The notes: generated by a model not told the origin, from the sequence alone. DNA of 64,000 bases from Arthrospiribacter ruber (GCF_019343195.1 NZ_RPHB01000003.1:248001-312000); one strand, 5' to 3'; positions 44,235-53,815 are shown, numbered from the stretch's first letter. Numbers and translations: made by a program.

Positions 44235-45269
44235 TCAATAATCAAGTCTTGCAATTTTTCCTTTTGCACCTGAAGCCCAGATGCTACTTTGAGCTTTGTC
44301 TCTGAATACTGCATGGAATCCTTCATCTGAAAATTTTTGCCAATTATGTCCTCCATCTTTAGAAAAATCCGATCCGCTTGGACCCACACTGATCAGCCAA
44401 TGATGAAAAGGAAAATAGGCAACACCAGATTTGTATCCATTAGGTAAATTTCCCTGGGCCAAGTGCCATTCCAACCCTCCGTTTTGAGAAATGACCACGT
44501 TTTTTTCTGAAAGGTCTTGCTGAAGATAGTCTCCACCTACTGCAACAAGTACATTACTGCTGATTTTTGCTAAAGAAAATATTCCCTGGGAAGGCTCACC
44601 TTGCAAAATCGGAGTGGAAATTTTTCTCCAATGCATTCCTCCATCAGGGGAGAAGTATATGTTGCTTTCTTCTCCGCCTGAGGCAAACCAAATTCTGTTT
44701 TCATCTTTGAGTATGGTACTGCCACTGGCCGCAAATGATCCGGCTCCTGATTTAGCTTCCGGGCCCCTTTCACTGACCGTCCAGGTTTCTCCAAGATCAT
44801 TGGAAGTGATTATTTTCCATGTGTTATTGGCTGGATCTCCTATGAGAACTCCTTTTTTTCTTTGAAAAAACATACCGTCGAAAAAGTCTTCGTCAGTCCC
44901 TTCAAATTTTTTCTCCCAGCTTTTCCCTCCATCTTTAGTCTTCAGTATCAACGCAGGCTGACCAGAGGACATGATGATCGCTGTAGAAGCATCTATTCCT
45001 TCAATGTCTCTAAAATCTAAAGTGTCAAAACCATTGACTTTTCCGTGTTCCCATGTTTTTCCACCGTCTATAGTCTTTAGCCAAGTGCCTTCTGATCCAC
45101 TGGCCCAGACCAGGTTTTCAGTCACAGGAGATAGACCTCTCAGAGAAGCTTGCACAGGTGTTTCAAAAACGATCCATCCCTTTGGTGCCTCTATTATGGA
45201 GGTTTTTCTGTTTTCCTGACAGGAAAGCAATAAAAACAACATTCCAAGCCAAATCATTTGGATCTTCAT
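44235..45269 (-). CDS. YCF48-like beta-propeller lipoprotein
   Basis: A 344-residue lipoprotein (lipobox FLLLSC, Cys17). It is made of YCF48/BNR-type repeats of the form TKDGGKSWEKKFEG, SNDLGETWTVSERG, SPDGGMHWRKIS and SKDGGHNWQKFS. This gives a single propeller domain with no sorting tail. YCF48-type proteins act as assembly or binding scaffolds, and in non-photosynthetic Bacteroidota their role is unknown. The ATG at 45269 (MKIQMIWLG) is chosen because it starts the signal peptide directly; an upstream start adds 12 residues that would disrupt it. Confidence 0.85.
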   Translation of the reverse strand: MKIQMIWLGMLFLLLSCQENRKTSIIEAPKGWIVFETPVQASLRGLSPVTENLVWASGSEGTWLKTIDGGKTWEHGKVNGFDTLDFRDIEGIDASTAIIMSSGQPALILKTKDGGKSWEKKFEGTDEDFFDGMFFQRKKGVLIGDPANNTWKIITSNDLGETWTVSERGPEAKSGAGSFAASGSTILKDENRIWFASGGEESNIYFSPDGGMHWRKISTPILQGEPSQGIFSLAKISSNVLVAVGGDYLQQDLSEKNVVISQNGGLEWHLAQGNLPNGYKSGVAYFPFHHWLISVGPSGSDFSKDGGHNWQKFSDEGFHAVFRDKAQSSIWASGAKGKIARLDY

Positions 45270-45383
45270 AGCCTTTAGGTTTGTATGGTCAAAATATAAA
45301 CACATACAAATTATGGATTTTTGGAAAGGAAGCCAAAACCTGACAATCTCGACTTATTTATTTGAAGGTTCTAATTTGCTTTT

Positions 45384-46301
45384 TTATTTAAAACTATCTG
45401 CTTTTCTATAGGCTTCTATCAATGCTTTTTCACCTTCTTTGCCTGAGTTGGCAAGACCATGCTCCATTCCCATCACACCTTGGTACCCCTTATTGTGGAT
45501 AAACTCAAATACCTTTAGGTAATTGATTTCTCCTGTTCCCGGTTCTTTTCTGCCCGGGTTATCTCCGATCTGAATGTAAGCGATTTCTTCCCAGCACTTT
45601 TCCATATTAGGGATGATATTGCCTTCATTTCGCTGCATGTGGTATACGTCGTAGAGGATTTTGCAGGAAGGGCTATCCACTGCTTTGCAGACAGCATAGG
45701 ACTGGTCAGAATGGCGCAAAAACAAATCCGGCGTATCACTCAATGGCTCAAGCACCATGGTCAAGCCGTGTGGTTCAAAGATTTCGGCTCCTCTTTTCAG
45801 TGCTTCGATCACATTCCCCGTCTGAATGCCAATCGGGAGGTTTCTTTCAAAAAAGCCCGGCACTACGGTTGCCCATTTGGCATTGACTCTTTTGGCGGCT
45901 TCTACCGAAGCCTCGCAGGTCTTGACAAAGGTGTCTACAAATTCTTTCTTCCCGGTAGTCAAAGAGACCTTCCAATTGTCCCCGCCATCTACTACAAATA
46001 CTCCCATTCTCATCCCCAGCCTTTCAAGCTCCTTACCGATTTTTGTCTGCACTTCTTTGGGCCGGCCAAGAAGTCCATTGTCCTCCAAGGAGCGAAAACC
46101 CTGATCTGCCATAAATTTGAGCTGGTCCATCAGGTCATCTCCCGCATGGGCTTTGAACATGCCAAAGTGAGGGGCATAGTCCAAGTTGAAAGTCTTTTCA
46201 GGGTTATTTGATAGGGCATAAGCAGAAAGGCTGCTTCCACCTGCAATACTTGCAATGGCTCCGCTTAAGCTAAGATTTTTGATAAAATTCCTTCTTTTCA
46301 T
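45384..46301 (-). CDS. exported sugar-phosphate-isomerase-like TIM barrel (Hyi/IolE type)
   Basis: A 305-residue TIM barrel of the xylose-isomerase-like/hydroxypyruvate-isomerase superfamily. A twin-arginine-type N-terminus (MKRRNFIKNLSLSG) implies periplasmic export in folded form. Predicted metal ligands are the Glu in TMVLEPLS, the Asp in ILYDVYHMQ and the late Glu in GMEHG, with IQIGDNPGRKEPGTGEINY as the typical substrate loop. It starts 2 bp after the Gfo/Idh gene, the last of a three-gene operon with a SUMF1-like protein. An isomerase or epimerase on a sugar or inositol derivative is likely; the substrate is unknown. Confidence 0.88.
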   Translation of the reverse strand: MKRRNFIKNLSLSGAIASIAGGSSLSAYALSNNPEKTFNLDYAPHFGMFKAHAGDDLMDQLKFMADQGFRSLEDNGLLGRPKEVQTKIGKELERLGMRMGVFVVDGGDNWKVSLTTGKKEFVDTFVKTCEASVEAAKRVNAKWATVVPGFFERNLPIGIQTGNVIEALKRGAEIFEPHGLTMVLEPLSDTPDLFLRHSDQSYAVCKAVDSPSCKILYDVYHMQRNEGNIIPNMEKCWEEIAYIQIGDNPGRKEPGTGEINYLKVFEFIHNKGYQGVMGMEHGLANSGKEGEKALIEAYRKADSFK

Positions 46302-46303
46302 TT

Positions 46304-47623
46304 TCAGAATACTTTTGATTTTCCTGGAATTGCATAAGGATAATACCCGTCATCTTTTGGAAGCAATTTTGGGTTGGCGTCCCAAGCCAATGTTTCTGGC
46401 ATAAGGTCCACTTCAGAATTGATGGCTTCGTCCCAAGTGACGACTTTACCGGAATAGGTGGCATACCTTCCCAAGATAGAGGTCATGGTGCTGTTGGCGG
46501 CATTTTCAGCATCGGCAAACTTGTATTCTCCATTTACGATTGCAGCCCAGAGTTCATCATGCTCCACCTGATAAGGGTTTCGGTTGTTTTGTCGGTCATG
46601 GTTGTACAGCTCTTTGCCGTTCCGGTCAGTCAGAATACCGTGGTTTCCGGCACTTAGGAATACTGACCCCTTGGTACCCTGAAAACTTTCATCTACTCTG
46701 TTTGCTGCTCCCGGGAAGTGCCGGCATTCACTGAAAATCACGGTTCCGTCATCGTAGGTAAAAGTTACAGAATGATGGTCAAAAATTTCTCCATGGTCCT
46801 TTCCGGTCCTTACCTGTCTCCCGCCTGTGCCATATGCTTTTACAGGATGGCTTTTTTTGACCCAGTTGGCTACATCAATATTGTGTACGTGTTGTTCTAC
46901 AATATGGTCTCCGCACAGCCAGTTGAAGTAATACCAGTTTCTCATTTGATATTCCATTTCAGTCTGCCCTGGTTGACGGGCATTGACCCATACTCCTCCG
47001 TCATTCCAGTAGACTTGTCCACCTACTATATCTCCGATCTGACCATCATGTATTCTTTTGATGGTCTCCCGATAATTGTCCTGATAGTGTCTTTGAAGCC
47101 CGACTACTACATTGAGTTTTTTTCTTTTTGCTTCTTCAGCCGCTGCCAATACTTTCCTGATGCCCACCGCATCGGTTGCTACGGGCTTTTCCATAAAAAT
47201 CTGCTTGTTTTGTTTTACAGATTCCTCAAAATGAGCAGGTCTGAATCCTGGAGGTGCTGCAAGGATGACCACGTCGGCCATTTTGATTGCTTCTTTGTAA
47301 GCATCAAAACCTACGAACTTCCTCTCTTCAGGAACATCTACCTTGTCGGCTCCATATTTATCAAAGATAGGCTGATAGCTTTTGTCAATTCTATCCCGAA
47401 AGGCGTCTGCCATAGCCACCAGTTTGATGTTGTGGCCGGTATCGAATGCCTGAAATACAGCTCCTGTACCTCTTCCGCCACATCCAATGACGGCAAGCTT
47501 GATTTCATCGGTGCCTGAGGCGTAAGCTCCCGGAATGTTCCAGGGCTGAAGAAAAAGACCTCCTGTAGCCAATGCTGAGGCTTTTAAGAAGTCTCTTCTT
47601 TTTTTTGGGTTTTGGTTATTCAT
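46304..47623 (-). CDS. exported Gfo/Idh/MocA-family oxidoreductase
   Basis: A 439-residue NAD(P)-dependent oxidoreductase with a twin-arginine signal (KKRRDFLKASALATGG). The Rossmann fold starts with AVIGCGGRGTGAV (about 45-57), and the family catalytic EKP motif is present as MEKPVATDA. C-terminal substrate-domain features follow. Members oxidise or reduce sugars and inositols. It is flanked at 2 bp by the TIM-barrel gene and at 17 bp by the SUMF1-like gene. All three carry export signals or an N-terminal hydrophobic segment, consistent with a periplasmic sugar pathway. Confidence 0.93.
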   Translation of the reverse strand: MNNQNPKKRRDFLKASALATGGLFLQPWNIPGAYASGTDEIKLAVIGCGGRGTGAVFQAFDTGHNIKLVAMADAFRDRIDKSYQPIFDKYGADKVDVPEERKFVGFDAYKEAIKMADVVILAAPPGFRPAHFEESVKQNKQIFMEKPVATDAVGIRKVLAAAEEAKRKKLNVVVGLQRHYQDNYRETIKRIHDGQIGDIVGGQVYWNDGGVWVNARQPGQTEMEYQMRNWYYFNWLCGDHIVEQHVHNIDVANWVKKSHPVKAYGTGGRQVRTGKDHGEIFDHHSVTFTYDDGTVIFSECRHFPGAANRVDESFQGTKGSVFLSAGNHGILTDRNGKELYNHDRQNNRNPYQVEHDELWAAIVNGEYKFADAENAANSTMTSILGRYATYSGKVVTWDEAINSEVDLMPETLAWDANPKLLPKDDGYYPYAIPGKSKVF

Positions 47624-47640
47624 GGTTTTGTTGTTATTGG

Positions 47641-48615
47641 TTAATAATCTGCAATAGGTGCTTTGTTGTAATATGCCCAGATGTCTTGCTCCGAGGGTGT
47701 CTTGAGAGGCCTCACTACTCTAAGTCCTACAAAAGGCGCTTCGGGAAACCACCACTGGCTTTTTGGGATCTGGGGATCTATCCTTTTCCACTCAGGAGTG
47801 GAAGCAAATCTCTTTGACATTCTCAAGTCTTCAGCTGGACTTTGGTAGTGGCCTCCCCTGATGGAAGAGGGGTACAACTTTTCATGAGGTACAATCGGGT
47901 TTACATGGTCAGTCCTATTCTGATAGGCATCTGGAAGGTACTGGTCAGAAGTCCACTCCATTACATTCCCTAATATATCATATAATCCCCAAGGATTGGC
48001 TTTTTTTAGTCCGACTTTTTGTGTGGACTGGGCACTGTTTTCAGCATACCAGGCATATTCTGTTAGTTTGCTTTCGTCATTGCCGAAAAAATACTTGGTA
48101 CTACTGCCCGCTCTGGCAGCGTATTCCCACTCCGCTTCAGTAGGAAGTCTGTAAAATATTCCTGTTTTCAGGTATAGCCATTTACAAAACTGAATGGCGC
48201 CATATTGGGTCATTCCTATGGCAGGCATACTTTCTTTGCCCATCCCAAAGGTCATGTCCAGATAAGGGATACTTGGCCGGGTGAGGCCGTCCACACCTTC
48301 TGGGAGTGGCTTATCTGCTATTGCTTCTTCATAGTTTTTGTCCAAAAACAGTTCAAAAATATCCCATGTTATTTCATGTGTTCCCATCCAAAAAGGCGAA
48401 ATTTCAACTGTATGGCTGGGTTTTTCATCATCCAATTCTTCACTGCCCATTATATAGCTACCTGCGGGGATGGGGACCAAGTCGAAACTGACTTCTGAAT
48501 CAGGTATATGCTGGGTGTAAGGGTCAAAATTGCTGACCATCGTTTTCCATCCGAAAAAAGGGAAGAGAAGTACTCCGATAAAAAGAATAATGCTGAATTT
48601 ACTTTTGGGTTTCAT
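47641..48615 (-). CDS. SUMF1/FGE-fold protein lacking the catalytic cysteines
   Basis: A 324-residue protein with an N-terminal hydrophobic helix and an FGE-sulfatase (SUMF1) domain. The fold landmarks are clear: GSYIMGSEE, RLPTEAEWEYAARAG, GLYDILGNVMEW and SIRGGHYQSP near the C-terminus, ending VGLRVVRP. True formylglycine-generating enzymes carry an active-site cysteine pair just after the RGG motif. Here that segment (RGGHYQSPAEDLRMSKR) has no Cys, so it should not make formylglycine. It is the first gene of the operon with the Gfo/Idh and TIM-barrel proteins. The fold is also used in other roles, so its function is open. Confidence 0.87.
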   Translation of the reverse strand: MKPKSKFSIILFIGVLLFPFFGWKTMVSNFDPYTQHIPDSEVSFDLVPIPAGSYIMGSEELDDEKPSHTVEISPFWMGTHEITWDIFELFLDKNYEEAIADKPLPEGVDGLTRPSIPYLDMTFGMGKESMPAIGMTQYGAIQFCKWLYLKTGIFYRLPTEAEWEYAARAGSSTKYFFGNDESKLTEYAWYAENSAQSTQKVGLKKANPWGLYDILGNVMEWTSDQYLPDAYQNRTDHVNPIVPHEKLYPSSIRGGHYQSPAEDLRMSKRFASTPEWKRIDPQIPKSQWWFPEAPFVGLRVVRPLKTPSEQDIWAYYNKAPIADY

Positions 48616-48718
48616 GTCGGGAATTATTAGACTGAAAAATAGCCCATTCCCAAGAATTTGTAAAGGTTTTACCCCAAATAGAACAAAAAGCCGAGGCTAA
48701 TGCAAAGAAAGTATGTGA

Positions 48719-49384
48719 TCATGACCCCATTTTTTTCACCACCTCTTTTTTAGGAAATCTAATGCTCCACATACCTCTCAGATCACCCATACTGTGACCG
48801 GTTGCCCTGTCTTCCGGATATAACTCATTGATTTTTTCAAGGGTTTTGGGATCGATATCCTGATCTGGTTTCCCATGGCAATTGAGGCAGAGTGCACTTG
48901 GGATCTTGATCGCTCTTGAATAAAGCAGTGTTTCCCCATTGTCAAATTTTTGGACGCTTGGTTCGCTTTCTAAGTCATTCTCCATATTGTATACATAAGT
49001 GTCCAATATTCCTTCCTCTTCTTCTCTCGGGGCATCCTCCGGATTTCTATAATCAAAAGATACTCTCCTAATCTCAACTTTGTACTTTTCCGACACTTGT
49101 TTGAGTATTGGCAAAGCCTCAACATTGCAGAATTCTACCGCTCCGGGGAAGCCTTTTTCAGAGATGGCCTGCTGTAGTGTTCCGATCAACTCTTCCTGGG
49201 CTTCTTGGCTTATCTGATTGCCCCATTTGATCGCCGTTTCGATCAGCTCAGCTTCATTGACCTTGGTCACCTTCATGCTTTTGTTGACTTCCTCAAATAC
49301 CTCTCGGCTTACTCTTTCATTGGAGTTGCATGAGAAAAGGGTGAAAATTACAGGAAATAAGTAAAATATTTTTTTCATGTCCAT
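48719..49384 (-). CDS. DUF3365/Tll0287-like haem lipoprotein
   Basis: A 221-residue lipoprotein (FTLFSC, Cys19 with the ATG at 49384; a second ATG at 49378 is possible). It has the DUF3365 (Tll0287-like) pattern: GFPGAVEFCNVEALPIL near the middle, RRVSFDYRNPEDAP, and a single c-type haem motif CLNCH about 170 residues in. A C-terminal MGDLRGMWSIRFPK follows. Family members bind one haem c and may sense redox or ligands, or carry electrons in the periplasm. It lies 103 bp upstream of the SUMF1-like gene in the same direction, so co-transcription is possible but not certain. Confidence 0.87.
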   Translation of the reverse strand: MDMKKIFYLFPVIFTLFSCNSNERVSREVFEEVNKSMKVTKVNEAELIETAIKWGNQISQEAQEELIGTLQQAISEKGFPGAVEFCNVEALPILKQVSEKYKVEIRRVSFDYRNPEDAPREEEEGILDTYVYNMENDLESEPSVQKFDNGETLLYSRAIKIPSALCLNCHGKPDQDIDPKTLEKINELYPEDRATGHSMGDLRGMWSIRFPKKEVVKKMGS

Positions 49385-49522
49385 TTGCTTAGATTCCTAA
49401 AAATAAGGCTTAATCAGGAGTTTCTTCAGAGAATTTTGCTCTTTGTAAGATTATTCGGTTAAGTGTTTAGTTTACAATTTCTTCAACTGACAAGAATCAG
49501 TTTCATTTTACCTAATTAATCT

Positions 49523-49530
49523 TATTTTTG
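49523..49530 (+). promoter_or_regulatory. candidate -7 promoter element of the YCF48 T9SS gene
   Basis: TATTTTTG, an exact TAnnTTTG match, lies 22 bases before the ATG. Confidence 0.5.
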
Positions 49531-49552
49531 TACGTGTCACTCATCTAAACCC

Positions 49553-52360
49553 ATGAAGAAAGCTTTTTGTCTCCTGCTTGTGTTTCTTTTTTTCAAAGAA
49601 GTAGTAACGGCTCAATCCTGGAGAAGAGTGGGAGGTTGGGGCAATCAATTTACAGGAATAGTTTGGGTCAATGAAGAGGTCGGGTATATTTCCGGCAATC
49701 AGGTTATACTCAAATCCATAGATGGAGGACTCAGCTGGACTGAACAGGAAGCCCCTACCAAAAACAGGATGCTTGCTGTGGATTTTGTCAATGAGACGCT
49801 TGGTCTGATGGTTGGTGAAAATGGGCAGGTATACAGGACTACCAATGGGGGCAGCTCATGGCAATTGGTGAATATTGGGACAAGTGTCAGATTGAACAAA
49901 GTCAAATTCCTTACTGCAAGTAGGGCATACATTATTGGTGAGGGTGGCGAAACCTACAGATCCACCAATGGCGGGCAATCCTGGGCTAGGCAAAACATAG
50001 GCACTAACGCTGACCTTCATGGGCTGTATTTTGCTAATGCCGATACAGGTTATGTAGCTGCCGCAAATGGACAAGTGATCCGGACTTTTAATGGGGGAAA
50101 TAACTGGTCAAGCAGCAATACCGGTCAAAATATGCCACTGAATGATGTTTATTTTGTAAATGGAAATACCGGGTATGTGGTGGGCAACCAAGGGACCATT
50201 CTCAAGACAGTCAATGCCGGCAACAATTGGGAAAGAATCAATTCTGGTACTGAGAGAAACCTGCTTTCTGTGGCATTTAACCGCTCAAACACTAATTTGG
50301 GTGTGATTACAGGTGAAAATGCCACGCTGATGAGGACCACCAATGCAGGTCTTACTTTTGATGGTATCAACATCAATAATACCGAAAGTTATGTAGATGT
50401 AGCATTTAGGACCAATTCGAATCTTGTTTTTGGGGTAGGGACCAATGGATTTTTGATTTCTTCTACCAATTCAGGACAAAGTTGGTCTCTGAGGCTTTCG
50501 GGAAGGGAGATAGATTATACAGGAACTCAATTCAGGACAGCTACTTTAGGTTATATCATAGGGCCAAACGGCAGGGTTTTTTCCACCAACAATGGGGGAA
50601 ACACTTTGGTGGATAGGTCAAGGCCACTTTCTATTACTTTTAACGGGTTGTTTTTTACCACCAATGCATTCGGTTATATCGCCGGAGACAATGGCAATAT
50701 CCTGCGTACTACCAATTCTGGCGGCAACTGGACTTCTCTGAATCCAGGTACCAACCAGAATATCAATGGGCTGTTCTTTTTCAACAATAACCTAGGATAT
50801 GCAGTGGGGAATGCTGGGTTTCTGACGAAAACTGAAAATGCCGGGGTCAATTGGGAAGTCATCAATATTGGAAATACTTCTTTTAATTTTCGTTCTATAG
50901 CTTTCTTTGATCAGGAATCCGGCTTACTTACCGGATCGGGTGGTTTTGTGGCCAGAATGGAAAATGACAGCTGGTCGAGGATTGCTTCAGGGACCAATGA
51001 AAACCTGAATGCCCTGGCTATTTTGGATGAAACTTCTGCCATCGCAATAGGCAATCGTGGCACCATCATCAAGACTTCTGATAAAGGTGCAAGCTGGAGC
51101 AGGATCAATACTTCTTTTAACCAAAATCTCAATGATGTGGAGTTTTTGGACGAATCGGTAGGGTTTATCGCCGGTGAAAGAGGGCTGATTATTCAGACAA
51201 AAGATGGTGGAGAAACATGGGAAAGATTGGTGACCTCTACATTTCAGGATTTTACCGGAATCAGCTTCGGTACCTTAAGCAATGGTTTTGCAGTAGGAGA
51301 AAAAGGGAGTTTATTCAATTACGACTGTCAGGTTCCGGAGACCCCGACTGTGATTTTTGGTGAAAATAATATATGTCTGAGCCAGCAGGTTTACACAGTA
51401 CAGGAAGCATTGGAATTGGATACTGAATTTGAGTGGAGAGTAGATGGGGGGAGTATACTTGAGGGCCAGGGAACGTCCAGAATTGTAGTGGAGTGGGATG
51501 TCCCGGGAAGAAATGCGGTTTTGGTGAGAGGAAGGAATTTCTGTGGAAATGGAGGCACTACCGGGCTGGAAGTGCTGGTTTCTACAGAGCCAAGAGATAT
51601 CCCTGAGATTGAAGGGGAAGGAGCCGTATGCTTGGAGAGTTTTATGGAATACAGCGTCCCGGATGTGCCGGGTACCACATTTATCTGGGAAGTCGACGGA
51701 GGTCTGATCACCGAGGGGCAGGGCACAAACAGCATCGTAGTGCGATGGATCAATGTCAATCAGCAAAATGTACGGGTTACTCCTTCGAATCCCTGCGGAA
51801 ACGGAGAAGTTTCGCTCAAAGAAATCATGGTGCAGACTCCGCCTCAGTTGCCTTCTGTCATTGAAGGTCCGGATATGGTAGGATTGACCGAAGAAGTGTA
51901 TACTGTTACCAATGTAGCGGATGTCAATTATCAGTGGAGAATAAGTGGCCAAGGGGGCAGAATTCTTGATGGCCAAGGAAGCAATTCCATACGGGTGCAA
52001 TGGGAAAGGGAAGGAGATTTTACGATCACTGTAACACCTGAAAACGGTTGTGACCAAGGGGAGGCACAAACTCTAGCTGTCAACGTCAACTTGATCACTT
52101 CTATCATCGAAAGACCAATAGAACAAGCCTCAGTTTCTGTTTACCCCAATCCTTCCAGCGGTGATTTTCACCTTAGTATTAAGGGCATACATGGCGTGAG
52201 GAAGATCAGCGTGTACAATGCACTTGGACAGACATTGAATGAAATAAGCCCAAGCGAGGGAGTGGAGCAGTTTAAATTTGAAAATATGCCGAAAGGTCTG
52301 CATACCATCAGTATTCAGACCCGTGAGCAGGAGATTTTCAAAAAAATACTTGTAAAATAA
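49553..52360 (+). CDS. YCF48-repeat T9SS cargo with type A sorting tail
   Basis: A 935-residue secreted protein. The signal peptide ends near EVVTAQSW. Twelve or so YCF48-type repeats (about 25-590) follow, each with a variant of GNNWE..NSGT...N....F.N...GYVVG.QG.I. Next come three PKD/Ig-like repeats (about 600-840) built around EFEWRVDGGSILEGQGTS-type strands. The C-terminus is a type A sorting domain starting SVYPNPSSGDFHLSI and ending KKILVK. It is thus a T9SS substrate using the type A pathway, unlike the two type B cargos. The propeller may bind protein or polysaccharide. Monocistronic, with its own TATTTTTG element. Confidence 0.9.
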   Translation: MKKAFCLLLVFLFFKEVVTAQSWRRVGGWGNQFTGIVWVNEEVGYISGNQVILKSIDGGLSWTEQEAPTKNRMLAVDFVNETLGLMVGENGQVYRTTNGGSSWQLVNIGTSVRLNKVKFLTASRAYIIGEGGETYRSTNGGQSWARQNIGTNADLHGLYFANADTGYVAAANGQVIRTFNGGNNWSSSNTGQNMPLNDVYFVNGNTGYVVGNQGTILKTVNAGNNWERINSGTERNLLSVAFNRSNTNLGVITGENATLMRTTNAGLTFDGININNTESYVDVAFRTNSNLVFGVGTNGFLISSTNSGQSWSLRLSGREIDYTGTQFRTATLGYIIGPNGRVFSTNNGGNTLVDRSRPLSITFNGLFFTTNAFGYIAGDNGNILRTTNSGGNWTSLNPGTNQNINGLFFFNNNLGYAVGNAGFLTKTENAGVNWEVINIGNTSFNFRSIAFFDQESGLLTGSGGFVARMENDSWSRIASGTNENLNALAILDETSAIAIGNRGTIIKTSDKGASWSRINTSFNQNLNDVEFLDESVGFIAGERGLIIQTKDGGETWERLVTSTFQDFTGISFGTLSNGFAVGEKGSLFNYDCQVPETPTVIFGENNICLSQQVYTVQEALELDTEFEWRVDGGSILEGQGTSRIVVEWDVPGRNAVLVRGRNFCGNGGTTGLEVLVSTEPRDIPEIEGEGAVCLESFMEYSVPDVPGTTFIWEVDGGLITEGQGTNSIVVRWINVNQQNVRVTPSNPCGNGEVSLKEIMVQTPPQLPSVIEGPDMVGLTEEVYTVTNVADVNYQWRISGQGGRILDGQGSNSIRVQWEREGDFTITVTPENGCDQGEAQTLAVNVNLITSIIERPIEQASVSVYPNPSSGDFHLSIKGIHGVRKISVYNALGQTLNEISPSEGVEQFKFENMPKGLHTISIQTREQEIFKKILVK

Positions 52361-52449
52361 TTCTCCGTAATTTATTGTACCAAGGGTGGGTTTAAAATCT
52401 CCTCAACAGAATAATATACACTATTTTTCTATTATACAGATTAATATTC

Positions 52450-52484
52450 TGACTAAAAAAAATATAACTAAAGTATTTTAGTCA
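52450..52484. promoter_or_regulatory. 9-bp inverted repeat upstream of the methionine gamma-lyase-like gene
   Basis: TGACTAAAA and TTTTAGTCA form a perfect inverted repeat with 17 bases between, 81 bases before the downstream ATG. It has no T tract. It could be an operator, or part of the 3' end of the upstream transcript. Confidence 0.4.
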
Positions 52485-52564
52485 TATTCAAAATTATATT
52501 TCACTACTAGTGTTGTTTTAATTTGGGGATTTATGCTGATTTGCAGTATATAAACCCAAATACG

Positions 52565-53815
52565 ATGAACGATAGATATTTTCATCCAGAAAGCCTGATG
52601 ATGTCGCATGGTTATAAGCCAGCATTGTCAGAAGGGGCAATTAAATGCCCGATATTCCAGACTTCCACTTTTGTATTTAATTCTGCCGAGGAGGGGAAAG
52701 CCTTCTTTGAAGTAGCATACGGACAGCGGGAAAAGCAGCCCAATGAGGAATTGGGTTTGATTTATTCCCGCTTGAATAATCCGGATCTTCAGATTTTAGA
52801 GGAAAGGCTTTGTCTTTGGGATGAAGCGGATGAGTGTGCTGTATTCGAGAGTGGGATGTCTGCTATTTCTACAGTAATGTTGGAATTCCTACGGCCCGGT
52901 GATGTGATTCTCTATAGTAAGCCGGTATATGGAGGGACGGATCATTTTATCAACAAGGTACTTCCCCAGTATGGCATTCAAGGTCATGGTTTTACCAATT
53001 CCCAATCTGAGGAGGAAATAGTGGGTGGACTCAAGGAAAAAGGTTGGGATGAAAAAGTAAAACTGGTGTATGTGGAGACTCCGGCCAATCCTACAAATGC
53101 ACTTTTTGATCTGGATATTTGCAGAAAAGTAGCCAATAGGCTGAGCCATTCTGAAAAGGAAGTCGTGGTCTGTGTGGACAATACTTACATGGGTCCATTA
53201 TGGCAACATCCACTGAAGCATGGGGCTGATTTGGTAGTTTATTCCGCCACAAAATACATTGGAGGGCATTCTGATCTTATTGCTGGGGCGGTGTTGGGCA
53301 AGGCTCCATTTATGCAAAGGGTGAGGACTTTGAGGACATTTCTTGGAAATATGGCCGGTCCTTGGACAGGATGGCTGCTGATGCGGAGCTTGGAGACATT
53401 GAAAGTGAGGATGAGCAAGCAGGCTGAAAACACTGTACAAGTGGCTGATTACCTGGCCAAACACCCTAAAGTTGAAAAAGTGTATTACTTGGGCCATCTG
53501 GAAGAGGATACAGATCAGTACCGAACATTCAAAAAACAATTGTCCTGTGCAGGTGCCATGCTTTCTTTTGATATTAAAGGAGGAGAAGCTGAGGCTTTCA
53601 GATTTTTGAACCACCTCAAGCTTATTAAATTGGCAGTGTCCCTGGGAAGTACGGAGTCATTGGCAGAGCATCCTGCCACCATGACCCATAGTGATGTGTC
53701 CAGGGAGGACAAAGAAAGTATTGGAATAACGGAAAAACTGGTCCGCCTTTCTATTGGGGTGGAGCACCCTTCCGATATAATTTGGGATATAGAACAGGCC
53801 CTCGAACACTGTTAA
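52565..53815 (+). CDS. cystathionine gamma-synthase/methionine gamma-lyase family enzyme
   Basis: A 416-residue PLP enzyme of the Cys/Met metabolism family. The Schiff-base Lys230 lies in VVYSATKYIGGHSD, and the N-terminal cofactor/substrate features include YSRLNNPDLQILE and FESGMSAIST. Members catalyse alpha,gamma or alpha,beta replacement or elimination (methionine gamma-lyase, cystathionine gamma-synthase/lyase); which one applies cannot be fixed here. The ATG at 52565 (MNDRYFHPESL) is preferred to an in-frame start 42 bases upstream, since it matches the usual family N-terminus. Monocistronic; it ends at the bidirectional terminator at 53817. Confidence 0.9.
   Translation: MNDRYFHPESLMMSHGYKPALSEGAIKCPIFQTSTFVFNSAEEGKAFFEVAYGQREKQPNEELGLIYSRLNNPDLQILEERLCLWDEADECAVFESGMSAISTVMLEFLRPGDVILYSKPVYGGTDHFINKVLPQYGIQGHGFTNSQSEEEIVGGLKEKGWDEKVKLVYVETPANPTNALFDLDICRKVANRLSHSEKEVVVCVDNTYMGPLWQHPLKHGADLVVYSATKYIGGHSDLIAGAVLGKAPFMQRVRTLRTFLGNMAGPWTGWLLMRSLETLKVRMSKQAENTVQVADYLAKHPKVEKVYYLGHLEEDTDQYRTFKKQLSCAGAMLSFDIKGGEAEAFRFLNHLKLIKLAVSLGSTESLAEHPATMTHSDVSREDKESIGITEKLVRLSIGVEHPSDIIWDIEQALEHC

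Noticed and set aside
45639-46211. 190-codon plus-strand frame inside the TIM-barrel gene
   Set aside because: Shadow of a well-supported minus-strand enzyme.
46718-47518. 266-codon open frame on the plus strand inside the Gfo/Idh gene
   Set aside because: The minus-strand protein has a twin-arginine signal, GxGxxG and EKP motifs; the plus-strand frame has none.
47641-48615. Formylglycine-generating enzyme activity for the SUMF1-like protein
   Set aside because: The fold is present but no Cys follows the RGG motif, so catalysis as FGE is not supported.
51311-52069. 252-codon open frame on the minus strand inside the YCF48 T9SS gene
   Set aside because: It is antisense to a clear secreted protein with signal peptide, repeats and sorting tail, and its own composition shows no domain. 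It is a shadow.
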